The position numbers and the translations under genes are program-made. The notes below the pieces were generated by a model. The model saw only the letters and a list, made by a program, of their open reading frames with translations. It made no database searches and was not told the DNA's origin. From a virus, in the IMG/VR virus record IMGVR_UViG_3300037193_001436, positions 43,210 through 107,209 of that record: DNA of 64,000 nucleotides. One strand, given 5' to 3'. Positions 7,774 through 15,145 of the stretch are shown piece after piece; the stretch's first letter is position 1; each line of letters begins with the position of its first letter.

Positions 7774-8288
7774 TTGATGCCCCGGGCCTTCTTGCCGTGC
7801 TTGGTGAGGACTTCCTCACCGGCCTCGTTGTCCCAGTACGCTTCCTCGTTGCGCTTGGTGGCGACGCTCATGGCCTGCTGGTGGGTGGTGAACGCGCTGG
7901 AGGCGTCCAGGTCGACCCGGCCGGGAGCCACCCAGGACCCGGCGATCGCGCCGCGCCGGTTGCCGGTGGTGCTGCGGATGTTCTCGATGTGCTCCATCGC
8001 GGTGGGGGTGTCGACGTGCGGGACCTGCTTGGTCGGGATGCGCTCGCCCTTGGTGTCCGGCTCGCCGCCGACCACGTAGGCCTTGTCGACCCCGGCGTTC
8101 AGGAACCGGTTGGAGTGGGTGTTGAAGCTGGCTCCGCCCTCGGCGTGGGTGCGGATGGCGAACTGGACGCCGTTCAGCAGCGGGACGTCGCGGCGCAGCG
8201 AGGGAAGCTGGCCCTGCCGGGGCAGGCTCTCGCGGATCCCCTTCAGTCCGGGCACGTCAGCCAGCGGGGGGAACTTCCCGAGTGCCAT
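7770..8288 (-). CDS. Hypothetical protein, 172 aa
   Basis: The central part contains SNRFLNAGVDKAYVVGGE, and the C-terminal part has LDASSAF followed by a helix with RNEEAYWDN. This looks like a conserved globular phage protein, but I cannot name a family. A strong ribosome-binding site, CTAGGAGG, lies upstream of the ATG, next to an AACAACT heptamer. The gene lies at the head of a three-gene block that continues to 5713. Confidence 0.75.
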   Translation of the reverse strand: MALGKFPPLADVPGLKGIRESLPRQGQLPSLRRDVPLLNGVQFAIRTHAEGGASFNTHSNRFLNAGVDKAYVVGGEPDTKGERIPTKQVPHVDTPTAMEHIENIRSTTGNRRGAIAGSWVAPGRVDLDASSAFTTHQQAMSVATKRNEEAYWDNEAGEEVLTKHGKKARGIK

Positions 8289-8330
8289 GACAACTTCCTC
8301 CTAGTTGTTGCTTTCCCGTAGGCTGGTGCT

Positions 8331-8549
8331 GTGACGACCCATCTGACGGCGGTGAAAATGGAGGTTCCGACACCGCCGCATGACTACTGGGCCTGGTGCG
8401 AGACCTGCGCCCGGCAGGTGGGTCCTGTGGTCGGATACTCGATCGTTGCCCAAGACATCTGTTCGGCGCACGAGGAGCACCCTGACCTGCCGGACGATGA
8501 GCTGATGACGCTCATCCCCAGTAGGGGTTTTGGCCGTACTGACGCTTGA
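8331..8549 (+). CDS. Small zinc-ribbon-like protein on the plus strand, 72 aa
   Basis: The rightward frame begins with GTG at 8331, with an alternative ATG at 8358, in the gap before the divergent gene at 8288. It has a WCETCARQ CxxC pair and a later IC-x3-H (DICSAHEEH), a plausible zinc site, followed by a Pro/Asp-rich helix. It overlaps the end of the convergent minus gene by 38 bp. The Cys/His pattern and sensible composition support coding. Confidence 0.55.
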   Translation: MTTHLTAVKMEVPTPPHDYWAWCETCARQVGPVVGYSIVAQDICSAHEEHPDLPDDELMTLIPSRGFGRTDA

Positions 8550-8838
8550 GGTAGAAGTCGCGATTCCCAACTGCCGACGGCACGATCCGGGTGTTCCGGA
8601 GCGTCTGTGCGGCCTCGGGAGCGGTCGGGTAGCCCATCACGGTCTGCGGTGCGCCCTTGAACCCCAGGCGCTCCATGGTGCCCTGCCGGTGCGCGGCCGT
8701 GGCACCCTCCGGGCTGGCCGAGACGGTGCTCTTCTTCCTGACCGGCTTGGTGTGCTTGCTCGGGGCCCCGGAGACGTTCTTGGCCCGAGCCATGCTCTTG
8801 CCCATCTTCGGGAAGTTGGTGGTCGTCTTGTCAGCCAT
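8512..8838 (-). CDS. Hypothetical basic protein, 108 aa
   Basis: The first 50 residues are rich in Lys, Ser and Thr (KHTKPVRKKS) and probably disordered. The rest has a helix and a Tyr/Arg/Asn-rich C-terminus ending NPYWG. It is 3 bp downstream of its neighbour. No family is recognised. A DNA-contacting or virion-internal role is possible but not shown. Confidence 0.7.
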   Translation of the reverse strand: MADKTTTNFPKMGKSMARAKNVSGAPSKHTKPVRKKSTVSASPEGATAAHRQGTMERLGFKGAPQTVMGYPTAPEAAQTLRNTRIVPSAVGNRDFYLKRQYGQNPYWG

Positions 8839-8841
8839 CGC

Positions 8842-9153
8842 TCATCCAAACGCCTTGAGGTCGGGGGGACGCTCGGCCCGGAGCCATAGGCTCTTGTCGA
8901 ACGTGGAGTCGGACTGCCCGATCGGCGACTTCGGCACACCGAGCTTCGCCCGCTCCCAGTCCATCGACCCAAGCGCGTTCCTGCTGGGCTGCAGGTTGTC
9001 CAGGAGCGAGGTCCGTCGGTAGGTCCGCAGGCCGCCGCCGACGGCGTTCTGGAGCGTGCGGAACTGCGGCTGCCGCACCCTGGTAGCCGCTTCCTGGAAC
9101 TCCTGTGACCGTCCGGCCAGTGGTTCTTCCGGAACAGCAATCCCGTTCGCCAT
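8842..9153 (-). CDS. Hypothetical protein, 103 aa
   Basis: Residues 15-50 are helical and rich in Arg and Gln. Residues 65-95 contain Trp, Pro and Lys with several turn-forming motifs. The ATG follows a 49-bp gap containing a TTTCCGGAAA palindrome. No family is recognised. It heads the run of unknown genes reading toward 4.7 kb. Confidence 0.7.
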   Translation of the reverse strand: MANGIAVPEEPLAGRSQEFQEAATRVRQPQFRTLQNAVGGGLRTYRRTSLLDNLQPSRNALGSMDWERAKLGVPKSPIGQSDSTFDKSLWLRAERPPDLKAFG

Positions 9154-9202
9154 CGAGAAACCCTTTCCGGAAACCAGTTTAGATCGGGCGTTGCCTCCGG
9201 TA

Positions 9203-9490
9203 TCAGTCGTGGAAGACGCGGAAGGCGATGCCGGACATCTTCTTGCCGTCCGGCATGGTGACGTCGGCGAAGCCGGGGCGGCAGGTCAGGGTGATGCCGC
9301 GCGGTGCGACGTAGGCCTGGGCGATGGCGATCGCCTTCACGGCCTGGTTGACGGCTCCGGCCCCGACGGCTCGCAGGGTGACCGGCTTGTTGTCGTAGAC
9401 GGCGTGTGCGATGGCGGACGCGAGGGTGCCAGGGGGCGAGGAGGCCGCGACCTTCAGGACCTCGTCCTTGGGGGTTTCCGTGGTGGCCAT
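9203..9490 (-). CDS. SpoVS-like protein, 95 aa
   Basis: The protein matches stage V sporulation protein S along nearly its full length. It has an initial strand (VLKVAASS), a helix (TLASAIAHAV), the signature AVGAGAVNQAVKAIAIAQAY, then VAPRGITLTCRPGFADV and a final strand. SpoVS belongs to the AlbA-like fold and in Bacillus affects sporulation and septation, although its mechanism is unclear. In a phage it could bind nucleic acid or influence host development. The gene sits at the downstream end of the recombination genes, separated by 53 bp from the RuvC-like gene. Confidence 0.9.
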   Translation of the reverse strand: MATTETPKDEVLKVAASSPPGTLASAIAHAVYDNKPVTLRAVGAGAVNQAVKAIAIAQAYVAPRGITLTCRPGFADVTMPDGKKMSGIAFRVFHD

Positions 9491-9543
9491 GTAGGTGCTC
9501 CTGCTGAGATCCGGGTCGGCTCCTCAACCGTAAGCGAGCACTG

Positions 9544-10119
9544 TCACGGGGTGGGAATTGTTGCCGGGGGCATCTCGGTATGCGGGTGTACCGACTTCAG
9601 CGCCTCCTTCTCGTAGGCCAGCTCGGCGTTGCCGGTGTGGATGGCCATGGCGACGCGGGCCAGGGAGTAGGCGTCGGCGAGGTTGTCGTCGCTGGTTTCG
9701 AAGCCCCACTTCTTGTAGACCGCCAGCAGCATGTTGTTCTTCTTCGCCGCGCCGTTGCCGGTGACGAACTTCTTCAGGCTGCTGGGCTTGACGATGGTCG
9801 GGTAGCGCAGGTCGCCGTGCTCGTCGTTGAACCGGTCGAAGTAGTCGTAGACGGCGAGCTTGACGATGGCTCCGAGTTCACCGGCCTGTTCCCGGCCGAA
9901 CTTCGAGGCGTTGGAGTACCCCTCCATGCAGATGTGCGCGACGTCGTCGGTCTCGGAGAATAGCTTGAACAAGTGCTGGTAGATCGAGAGCAGTCGCTCG
10001 ATCCCGTTCCCGGTCTTGGCGTCGAAGCTCTTGAGGTTGCCGACGATGTCGGTGCCGTCGGCATCGAGTGAGACGAAGGCGAAGCCGGTGTAGGACTGGT
10101 CGATGCCGACGTATCTCAC
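9544..10119 (-). CDS. RuvC-like Holliday junction resolvase
   Basis: This RNase H-fold nuclease would cut four-way junctions before packaging. The acidic catalytic residues are visible: Asp in the first strand (VGIDQSYTGFAFV), Glu in the second (CMEGYS), and a C-terminal helix with SDDNLADAYSLA. A Lys-rich segment with GNGAAKKNNM precedes it, as in RuvC relatives. At 191 residues it is close to RuvC length. Its start overlaps the upstream stop by 4 bp. The phage also carries an Hjc-like nuclease at 12.3 kb, so the two may act on different structures. Confidence 0.85.
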   Translation of the reverse strand: MRYVGIDQSYTGFAFVSLDADGTDIVGNLKSFDAKTGNGIERLLSIYQHLFKLFSETDDVAHICMEGYSNASKFGREQAGELGAIVKLAVYDYFDRFNDEHGDLRYPTIVKPSSLKKFVTGNGAAKKNNMLLAVYKKWGFETSDDNLADAYSLARVAMAIHTGNAELAYEKEALKSVHPHTEMPPATIPTP

Positions 10120-10412
10120 GCCTGGTCCTGCTCGTGCGCGAGCTTGATCACGGCCTCGTTGACGTACTCGCAGGCGGCACGAGGGACCTGGTTGAGCATC
10201 CGCTGCACGTCCGGGCTCTTCTCGACCTCGTCCCAGCCGAACGACCGGACTCCGAGTTCGAGGGTGATCCAGGTGCCTCGGGGGATGATCTCCTTGCCGT
10301 ACTTCCCGGCGGAGTCGTAGTAGAAGTGCGGGTTGATCCGCAGCAGCGTCTCGCGCCGGGCGTTGATGAGCGCGGTGTGTTCCGGGGCCAGCTCGTCGTA
10401 GGGGATTGCCAT
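10116..10412 (-). CDS. Hypothetical protein, 98 aa
   Basis: The protein is predicted to be mixed alpha/beta, with a beta segment TWITLELGVRSFG in the middle and a helical C-terminus. It overlaps the RuvC-like gene by 4 bp and lies in the recombination cluster. No family is recognised. Confidence 0.72.
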   Translation of the reverse strand: MAIPYDELAPEHTALINARRETLLRINPHFYYDSAGKYGKEIIPRGTWITLELGVRSFGWDEVEKSPDVQRMLNQVPRAACEYVNEAVIKLAHEQDQA

Positions 10413-10420
10413 CTCTGCTC

Positions 10421-10930
10421 CTAGGGGTTCCAGCGCTCGACCCGGCGTTCGCGGGTGTCCCGGTTGACCCGGCGGGTCAGCTCGCGGGACAGGAGTGCTG
10501 CGGTGCGTTCTGAGTTGTCGTACACGGCGGTGATGAGCTTGCGGAACGCGTAGGCGCGCTGCTGCTCGTTCAGGGCGTCGAGGTACTGCTGGTCGGTGTA
10601 GGCGTGCGCCTTGGCGGCGGCGACGGTCTTCTCTGACTTGTTCTCAAGGCTCTTCAGGGCCTTGATCTTCTCGACGACGGCGTCGGCGTACCGTTCGTCG
10701 ACCTCGGCTGCGGCTACCTGGGCGCTCAGATACTCGCTCCATCGCGTCGTCCGGGTGAACAGCTTCATCAGCGCGGCGTCGGACTCCTCGGTGAGATCGT
10801 CCGGCGGTTCGGGGGCGGCGTGGCGTGGTCTGGTTGGCATCACGATCCCGTGCTGCTCCAGCTTCCGCTTCGCCTCCAGGCTCCGCAGCCCCATCTCCAG
10901 TGTCACGTTGCGGCTGACGGTCCGTGCCAT
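10421..10930 (-). CDS. Hypothetical helical protein, 169 aa
   Basis: This is an almost wholly helical protein, rich in Ala, Glu, Arg and Lys, with coiled-coil-like repeats from residue 60 to 160. A well-formed ATG lies at 10930. Its first 287 bp are also open in the frame of the upstream Cas4-like gene, which reads on to 10644. Composition favours this frame as the real coding one in the overlap. No function is assigned. Confidence 0.75.
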   Translation of the reverse strand: MARTVSRNVTLEMGLRSLEAKRKLEQHGIVMPTRPRHAAPEPPDDLTEESDAALMKLFTRTTRWSEYLSAQVAAAEVDERYADAVVEKIKALKSLENKSEKTVAAAKAHAYTDQQYLDALNEQQRAYAFRKLITAVYDNSERTAALLSRELTRRVNRDTRERRVERWNP

Positions 10931-11879
10931 CGCTGTCCTCCTTCCAGCACACACCGAGGAACGGGCACTTGGTGCAGGGTGCGGACTTGGGTGTGTAGTC
11001 CTTCGGCCGGTCCAGAACGGTGCCCTCGGCAACGGCGAACTTGATGTCGCGTGCGGTCTCGAACAGCTCGTGGGTGACCTCGGGGTCGTAGGTGATGGTG
11101 AACTCTTTGGGCTGCTGGTTGGCCTTGTTCTCGTACAGGAACACCATCCGGTAGAACGGCAGGCCCATCAGGTTGGCCAGTCGCAGGTAGATCTGAGCCT
11201 GCCGCCGGTGGCTCGGGAAGGGGCGCTTGATGCCATTCCAGAGCGAGTCCAGGTCGATCACGCTCTTGCCGTCGGTGGTCTTCTTCGTGTGCTTCCTGAC
11301 CAGCTCAGGCTCTTCGATGCGGATGGTGCCGGTACCGATGGTTTTGATTTCGACCAGCGACTCGATGTCGATGACTCCGCCGTCGGCGTGCCCGGCGATC
11401 AGGTAGCGGTCCTCGGCCTGTAGGGGGACCTCGCGGTAGGCCAGGGTCTCCGCCGAGCACTCCGGGCATTCCTGGGGTGCCGTGTCTTCCCAGACCCATC
11501 CGCAGGCCAGGCAGATCCACCGGCCGTAGAGGCGGCCCATGCGCCACAGCCAGGTCTGCCACTTGGTGTGTGCGGTGTTGCCGGTCTCGAAGATGCTCGC
11601 GGTGCCGTAGCCGATCGCCTCGTCGTTGTTGGGGATCTGTCCGAGGATCCGGTAGCAGGTGGCGCGTGGGCACCAGTCGGCTTTGGCCATCTCCGAGGGG
11701 TGGATGATGTCGGCGCGGCGTTCGGTCTTGTCCCGGGCGACTTCCTTGACGACGTGGGCTTGGATGTCGCCGAGAAGGACACTGCTCTGCTTGCGGACCT
11801 CGGCGCGTACCTTGAGGGCTGGTGCGAGCTTGCGTTGGGCAGGCTTCGCCTTAGCTCGCGGCTTTCTGGTGGTCGGCAT
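10644..11879 (-). CDS. Cas4-like Fe-S PD-(D/E)XK nuclease
   Basis: This 411-codon frame has the RecB/Cas4 nuclease core: a His-Pro-Ser-Glu segment, DWCPRATCYR with the first cluster Cys, GHADGGV and then LVEIKTI (the ExK catalytic step). A C-terminal CTKCPFLGVC supplies three more Cys for a 4Fe-4S cluster. An inserted zinc ribbon (CLAC and CPEC) lies near residues 120-140. Family members usually end soon after the last cluster Cys. Here the frame continues about 100 codons into Arg/Pro-rich sequence that overlaps the next gene, so the true C-terminus is uncertain. Phage Cas4-like enzymes are recombination exonucleases; no CRISPR is nearby. Confidence 0.85.
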   Translation of the reverse strand: MPTTRKPRAKAKPAQRKLAPALKVRAEVRKQSSVLLGDIQAHVVKEVARDKTERRADIIHPSEMAKADWCPRATCYRILGQIPNNDEAIGYGTASIFETGNTAHTKWQTWLWRMGRLYGRWICLACGWVWEDTAPQECPECSAETLAYREVPLQAEDRYLIAGHADGGVIDIESLVEIKTIGTGTIRIEEPELVRKHTKKTTDGKSVIDLDSLWNGIKRPFPSHRRQAQIYLRLANLMGLPFYRMVFLYENKANQQPKEFTITYDPEVTHELFETARDIKFAVAEGTVLDRPKDYTPKSAPCTKCPFLGVCWKEDSDGTDRQPQRDTGDGAAEPGGEAEAGAARDRDANQTTPRRPRTAGRSHRGVRRRADEAVHPDDAMERVSERPGSRSRGRRTVRRRRRREDQGPEEP

Positions 11880-12261
11880 ACTCCTCGTCGTCCTCCTCCC
11901 CCGGCTCGTCGGAGAAGAACGCCGAGGGCGGCACCTGCTCCATCAGCCCGAATGCCATGGGGTTGGGGTAGGACCACATATGCATCGGGAACGTCTTGCG
12001 GATCCAGCGGCGCTGCATCAGGTTGAAGCCGCCGAAGATCCCGTACTGTTCGTTGTTGATCAGGGCCCTGCCGAGGCAGGCCGCGCGCATAGGGCATTCC
12101 TGGCCGTCGTAGGTGCCGACGCAGATCTCGGCGGCTTCCTCCTCCTCGTCGAACCAGGGGTCCCGGCCTCGGGTGACCTGGAACTTGCGACACTTCGCCT
12201 CTGCGAACCGGTCGCCGTCGGCTGACCAGTCCGGCGCGAGGCGTCGTGACTTCAGGACCAT
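11851..12261 (-). CDS. WhiB-family regulator with atypical Cys spacing
   Basis: The 136-residue protein has the WhiB plan: an early Cys (AKCRKF), DPWFD, an ICVG Cys, ECPMRAAC and the GIFGGF turn followed by basic residues. Four Cys would hold a 4Fe-4S cluster. In canonical WhiB the middle pair is CxxC, but here eight residues (VGTYDGQE) lie between those Cys, which may alter the cluster. The acidic C-terminal tail is unusual. WhiB proteins are actinobacterial regulators that act with the primary sigma factor, and phage versions can repress host WhiB genes. It is embedded in the replication operon. Confidence 0.85.
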   Translation of the reverse strand: MVLKSRRLAPDWSADGDRFAEAKCRKFQVTRGRDPWFDEEEEAAEICVGTYDGQECPMRAACLGRALINNEQYGIFGGFNLMQRRWIRKTFPMHMWSYPNPMAFGLMEQVPPSAFFSDEPGEEDDEEYADHQKAAS

Positions 12262-12566
12262 CCAGCGTCCTCCCGCATCCGCTCCCAGTCATCCTTGTTC
12301 ATGACGACCCAGCTACTCCCGGCCATTTCGATGCCGAAGGCAAACTCTCTGCCGTCCAGCAGGGCGTGGTTCTCCGCAACCCGCAGGTCGGCCAGCCGCA
12401 GCGTGAACTGGCGGGACTTGGTGGTCTTCAGCTCGACAGACCAGCGCTCGGAGCGGACGTCGTTCTTCCGGGACCAGGTGTTCCCGGAGCCGGGTGTGGT
12501 CCGGCCGCCGAGGTCGTCGGCCCAGTCACGTTCCTGGCGCTGTGAGCGCTTGAGGTCGTCATTCAT
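12252..12566 (-). CDS. Hjc-like PD-(D/E)XK Holliday junction resolvase/nuclease
   Basis: At 104 residues this resembles archaeal-type Hjc resolvases. An N-terminal Glu (RQERDWADDLGG) is followed by GGRTTPGSGNTWSRKNDV and then VELKTTKS. These supply the Glu, Asp and ExK residues of the PD-(D/E)XK centre. A third segment follows as a helix. The gene overlaps the WhiB start by 10 bp and the upstream winged-helix gene by 8 bp. It would cut branched DNA made by the RecA-like and replication proteins. Confidence 0.8.
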   Translation of the reverse strand: MNDDLKRSQRQERDWADDLGGRTTPGSGNTWSRKNDVRSERWSVELKTTKSRQFTLRLADLRVAENHALLDGREFAFGIEMAGSSWVVMNKDDWERMREDAGWS

Positions 12567-12723
12567 GGCGGATCCCCAGCAGTGCTTCAGCCCGGCGGGT
12601 GCCCGCCTCGGTGAGCCGGAAGCGGAGCTGACCGTCGGGGTCGACGCCGACGATCTCGACGAGTCCCTGCTCCACCAGCTCGCTGAGGTCGTGTTCGGTG
12701 GCGGCAAGTTCGGGGTCGCTCAT
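12559..12723 (-). CDS. Small winged-helix-like protein, 54 aa
   Basis: An ATG at 12723 overlaps the upstream stop, and the frame ends inside the next gene's start. The product has a helix (HDLSELVEQGLVEI) and a hairpin (QLRFRLTEAGTRRAEALL), typical of the last helix and wing of MarR/ArsR-type winged helices. It is too short for a complete domain with three helices. It could be a minimal DNA binder, and its job is unknown. Confidence 0.65.
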   Translation of the reverse strand: MSDPELAATEHDLSELVEQGLVEIVGVDPDGQLRFRLTEAGTRRAEALLGIRHE

Positions 12724-12923
12724 GGCTGGCCGTCCGTGGGCTTGTACTCGTATTGATTTACCAGCTCCTGGATCTCACGGATGTGCTCGCGCTCCTGCTC
12801 CTTGAACAGCTCCTCGGCGCGGTTCAGCCGGGCGGCCAACCGGATGGCGGCGGTCAGGATCCAGGAAGTCATCACCATCCAGAACACCGACAGGCCGAGG
12901 AACAGCCAGGCCCAGCCAGTCAT
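12720..12923 (-). CDS. Small membrane protein, 67 aa
   Basis: A Trp-rich hydrophobic stretch at residues 3-27 forms one transmembrane segment. It is followed by a charged coiled-coil-like helix rich in Glu, Arg and Gln. Overlaps at both ends place it inside the recombination operon next to the RecA-like gene. Single-pass membrane proteins with a cytoplasmic coiled coil in phage early regions are mostly uncharacterised. Confidence 0.75.
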   Translation of the reverse strand: MTGWAWLFLGLSVFWMVMTSWILTAAIRLAARLNRAEELFKEQEREHIREIQELVNQYEYKPTDGQP

Positions 12924-14089
12924 GCGACCTCCCGGTGACGGCGGTGGATCGTTCGGACTCCGGCGTTCTCGGCACTGGTGAGGTCGGACTCGGTGACGCC
13001 CTTCTTGCGCAGGGGATCCAGAGCCACCTCACGTACCCGCTGGCCGATCTCGTTGCAGAGGGCAACGTCCTCGCGGATGCCCGCGAACATGGCGTCCTTG
13101 CCGGTCCACTTGCGGTCTCCGAAGCGGAACGTCGCGCCACCCCGGGTGATCACGTCGTACACCAAAGCCATCGCGACCAGTTCCTTGGTGACGTCATAGT
13201 CACCACGCTCGAATCCGAGCAGCGGCGCGTCGCGGAAGTAGAAGTCGATGTAGGCGACCTGCTGGGGTGCAGCGGACTTGTTCTTGATGGTGCGGACCTT
13301 GATCTTCTGACCGACCTTGATCTTGCCCTTGCCGGGCGTGGCCTGCTCGATCCACTCGTCCCTGGCGACCTCGACTCTGCAGTAGAACGCGTAGTTCTTG
13401 GCGTTGCCACCGGGCGAGGTCTTCGGGGTGCCGTGCGGAGCGTAGGCACCGATCTTGTCGCGGTACTGGTTGATGATGAACCCCAGCATCGGGCGTTCTT
13501 CGAGGACCAGGGATCGGCGGGTTGCGGACCCGGCCTTGCGGAAAAACTTGCCCGTCAATCTGGCCCCAAGGGCCATCACCGCCTCATCCATCGCCTTCTC
13601 CTCTTCCTCCTTGGGGATGAGGGCCGGGTAGGAGTCGAGGACCACGCAGTCGACGGCGCGGGCGGACGCGTACTTGAGCATCGTCTCGTAGGCGACTTCC
13701 ATCTCCTGGGTGGGAACGACTTGGACCCGGGAGTTGTCGACGCCGAGGGCGGTGGCCTGGTCGACGTCGTAGTGCTCGGCGGCCACCCAGAGCGTGGAGA
13801 AGTCCGGGTCGAGTTGTTGGTTCGCCGCGATGGTCTTGAGGACGATGGCCGTCTTCCCGTGGCTCTCCAGGCCCAGGATCTCGGCCCACTGATTGCCCGG
13901 CCAACCGCCTCCGAGGGCGACGTCGAGACTGAGACTGCCGGAGGTGTACCGGCGCGCGACCCGCATGTCGCTGGCGAGGACCACCGATCCCTCGCCGAGG
14001 CGCTTGTTGAGTTCTGCGGCCAACGAAACTGCCTCGACGCTGAGTCCCACGGTGATGTCCTTCCGAGTGGTGTTCGGATCGGCACTCAC
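12920..14089 (-). CDS. RecA-like DNA recombinase
   Basis: This 389-residue ATPase has the RecA core: an upstream SGSLSLDVALGGGWP, a Walker A ILGLESHGKTA near residues 71-81, a Walker B VVLDSYPAL, and a later segment ending with SPGGNAKNYA that corresponds to loop 2. It would pair single-stranded ends with duplex DNA during phage recombination and repair. The C-terminal 100 residues contain a helical bundle with RFGDRKWTG, as in RecA-like phage proteins. The start is preceded by a 32-bp gap. It overlaps the small membrane protein gene by 4 bp. Confidence 0.92.
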   Translation of the reverse strand: MSADPNTTRKDITVGLSVEAVSLAAELNKRLGEGSVVLASDMRVARRYTSGSLSLDVALGGGWPGNQWAEILGLESHGKTAIVLKTIAANQQLDPDFSTLWVAAEHYDVDQATALGVDNSRVQVVPTQEMEVAYETMLKYASARAVDCVVLDSYPALIPKEEEEKAMDEAVMALGARLTGKFFRKAGSATRRSLVLEERPMLGFIINQYRDKIGAYAPHGTPKTSPGGNAKNYAFYCRVEVARDEWIEQATPGKGKIKVGQKIKVRTIKNKSAAPQQVAYIDFYFRDAPLLGFERGDYDVTKELVAMALVYDVITRGGATFRFGDRKWTGKDAMFAGIREDVALCNEIGQRVREVALDPLRKKGVTESDLTSAENAGVRTIHRRHREVA

Positions 14090-14121
14090 TCTAGGGACCC
14101 GGATAGGCCTTCCGTAGTTGG

Positions 14122-14373
14122 TTAACCCGAATCATCAAGTGCATTCAGGTGGTCTTTCCATAACGCGATTGCCTCGGGCAAGGAGTGGACCTGGCCGAGG
14201 GTGTCGTAGCCGGTGAACCGGGACGATGGTCTAACAACTTGGCTCATGCAGGAGCAGCGCACGTTGAGGATCTTGGCGTTGCTGTTGGTGGGGGCGGTCA
14301 GCCGCAGCCGATGCGGGAGGTCCCGCAGCTCGGCGAGGTCGGCGTCGTTCAGGAAGGACCAGTTCCTGTCCAC
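14122..14373 (-). CDS. Hypothetical protein, 83 aa
   Basis: The start is taken as GTG at 14373 because upstream codons in the same frame are a shadow of the zinc-ribbon gene. The product has a helix (DADLAELRDL), a CSC pair in the middle and a helical end (LPEAIALWKDHL). This resembles small host-like proteins with a hydrophobic core and aromatic C-terminal helix. No family is recognised. Confidence 0.65.
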   Translation of the reverse strand: MDRNWSFLNDADLAELRDLPHRLRLTAPTNSNAKILNVRCSCMSQVVRPSSRFTGYDTLGQVHSLPEAIALWKDHLNALDDSG

Positions 14374-14383
14374 GACCGGGGCC

Positions 14384-14749
14384 TCAGCCGACGCGCCCGA
14401 TGATGTTGGTCGGCTGATAGTTGTTGGTCGTACTGACCTGGCGCGAGGCCTGCGCGGGTGCGGACTGTCCGGCAGGCAGTCCCCCGGCACCGGACTGTTG
14501 CCCGAAGCGCGGGTTGTAGCCGCAGTCGTAGCAGCGCACCATCTTGGTGGAATCGCCGGGGCTGCCGGTGTAGTTGCCGGACCCGCACTCGGGGCACGCC
14601 TTCGTCGAGCGGCTGCTCGGAGCCTTGGGATTGATCTGGTGCGTGGGGGCCACTGTGTAGGGCGCGGTGATCGTTGGCGGGTGGTACGTCGTCGCCGGTA
14701 TGGCGGCCGGTTGCACGTTTCCCAGACGCTTCGTCCAGAAGTCACTCAT
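14384..14749 (-). CDS. Zinc-ribbon protein, 121 aa
   Basis: The N-terminal 45 residues are Pro/Thr-rich and likely disordered. Residues 52-80 form a classic zinc ribbon: CPECGSG then RCYDCGYN, giving four Cys in CxxC pairs. The C-terminus is rich in Gln, Ala and Ser. Proteins of this shape may bind DNA or RNA or bridge replication proteins. The gene lies between RecA and the polymerase genes. Confidence 0.75.
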   Translation of the reverse strand: MSDFWTKRLGNVQPAAIPATTYHPPTITAPYTVAPTHQINPKAPSSRSTKACPECGSGNYTGSPGDSTKMVRCYDCGYNPRFGQQSGAGGLPAGQSAPAQASRQVSTTNNYQPTNIIGRVG

Positions 14750-14755
14750 CGGTGG

Positions 14756-15145
14756 TCACCTACCTATGTACCCGTCGTTGACCTGTACCACCTCTTGGCT
14801 GACCAGGTGCGCGAGCAACCCGACGCAACTGGCCCGGACGATCTCGCTGACGACCTCCTCGGTGAGGGGTGTCGGCGAGATGCATTCGGCGTCCGATTCG
14901 ACCAGCATAGCGGCGCAGATGACGGCCTTGACTACCGGAAGAATCGGCCGCAGATAGGGCTCGATTTCGAGCAGCGGATCGAGCCGCCGGTGCGAGTCCT
15001 CGTGCTCCATGTCCTCGCCCTCGTCCCCGGGCGGGACCAGATCCATCCGCCGGAGTACGACCGGCGACAGGTAATGCGGGAGCATGTCCCAGGCCATGCG
15101 CCGGGTGAGCAGCGGGCGGGCGTCGATGCCTTCGATGTTGTTCAT
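14756..15145 (-). CDS. Hypothetical helical protein, 129 aa
   Basis: The ATG at 15145 overlaps the DNA polymerase stop (ATGA). The product is largely helical, with a DEGEDMEHEDSH acidic stretch in the middle and two hydrophobic helices (ILPVVKAVICAAML and ASCVGLLAHLV) near the C-terminus. These are probably core helices rather than membrane spans. No family is recognised. Its coupling to the polymerase gene suggests a replication role. Confidence 0.7.
   Translation of the reverse strand: MNNIEGIDARPLLTRRMAWDMLPHYLSPVVLRRMDLVPPGDEGEDMEHEDSHRRLDPLLEIEPYLRPILPVVKAVICAAMLVESDAECISPTPLTEEVVSEIVRASCVGLLAHLVSQEVVQVNDGYIGR

Noticed and set aside
6781-8079. 432-codon open frame on the plus strand
   Set aside because: Mirror frame of the leftward genes at 5713-8288; composition is Gly/Val/Arg-rich antisense with no motif, typical of high-GC shadows.
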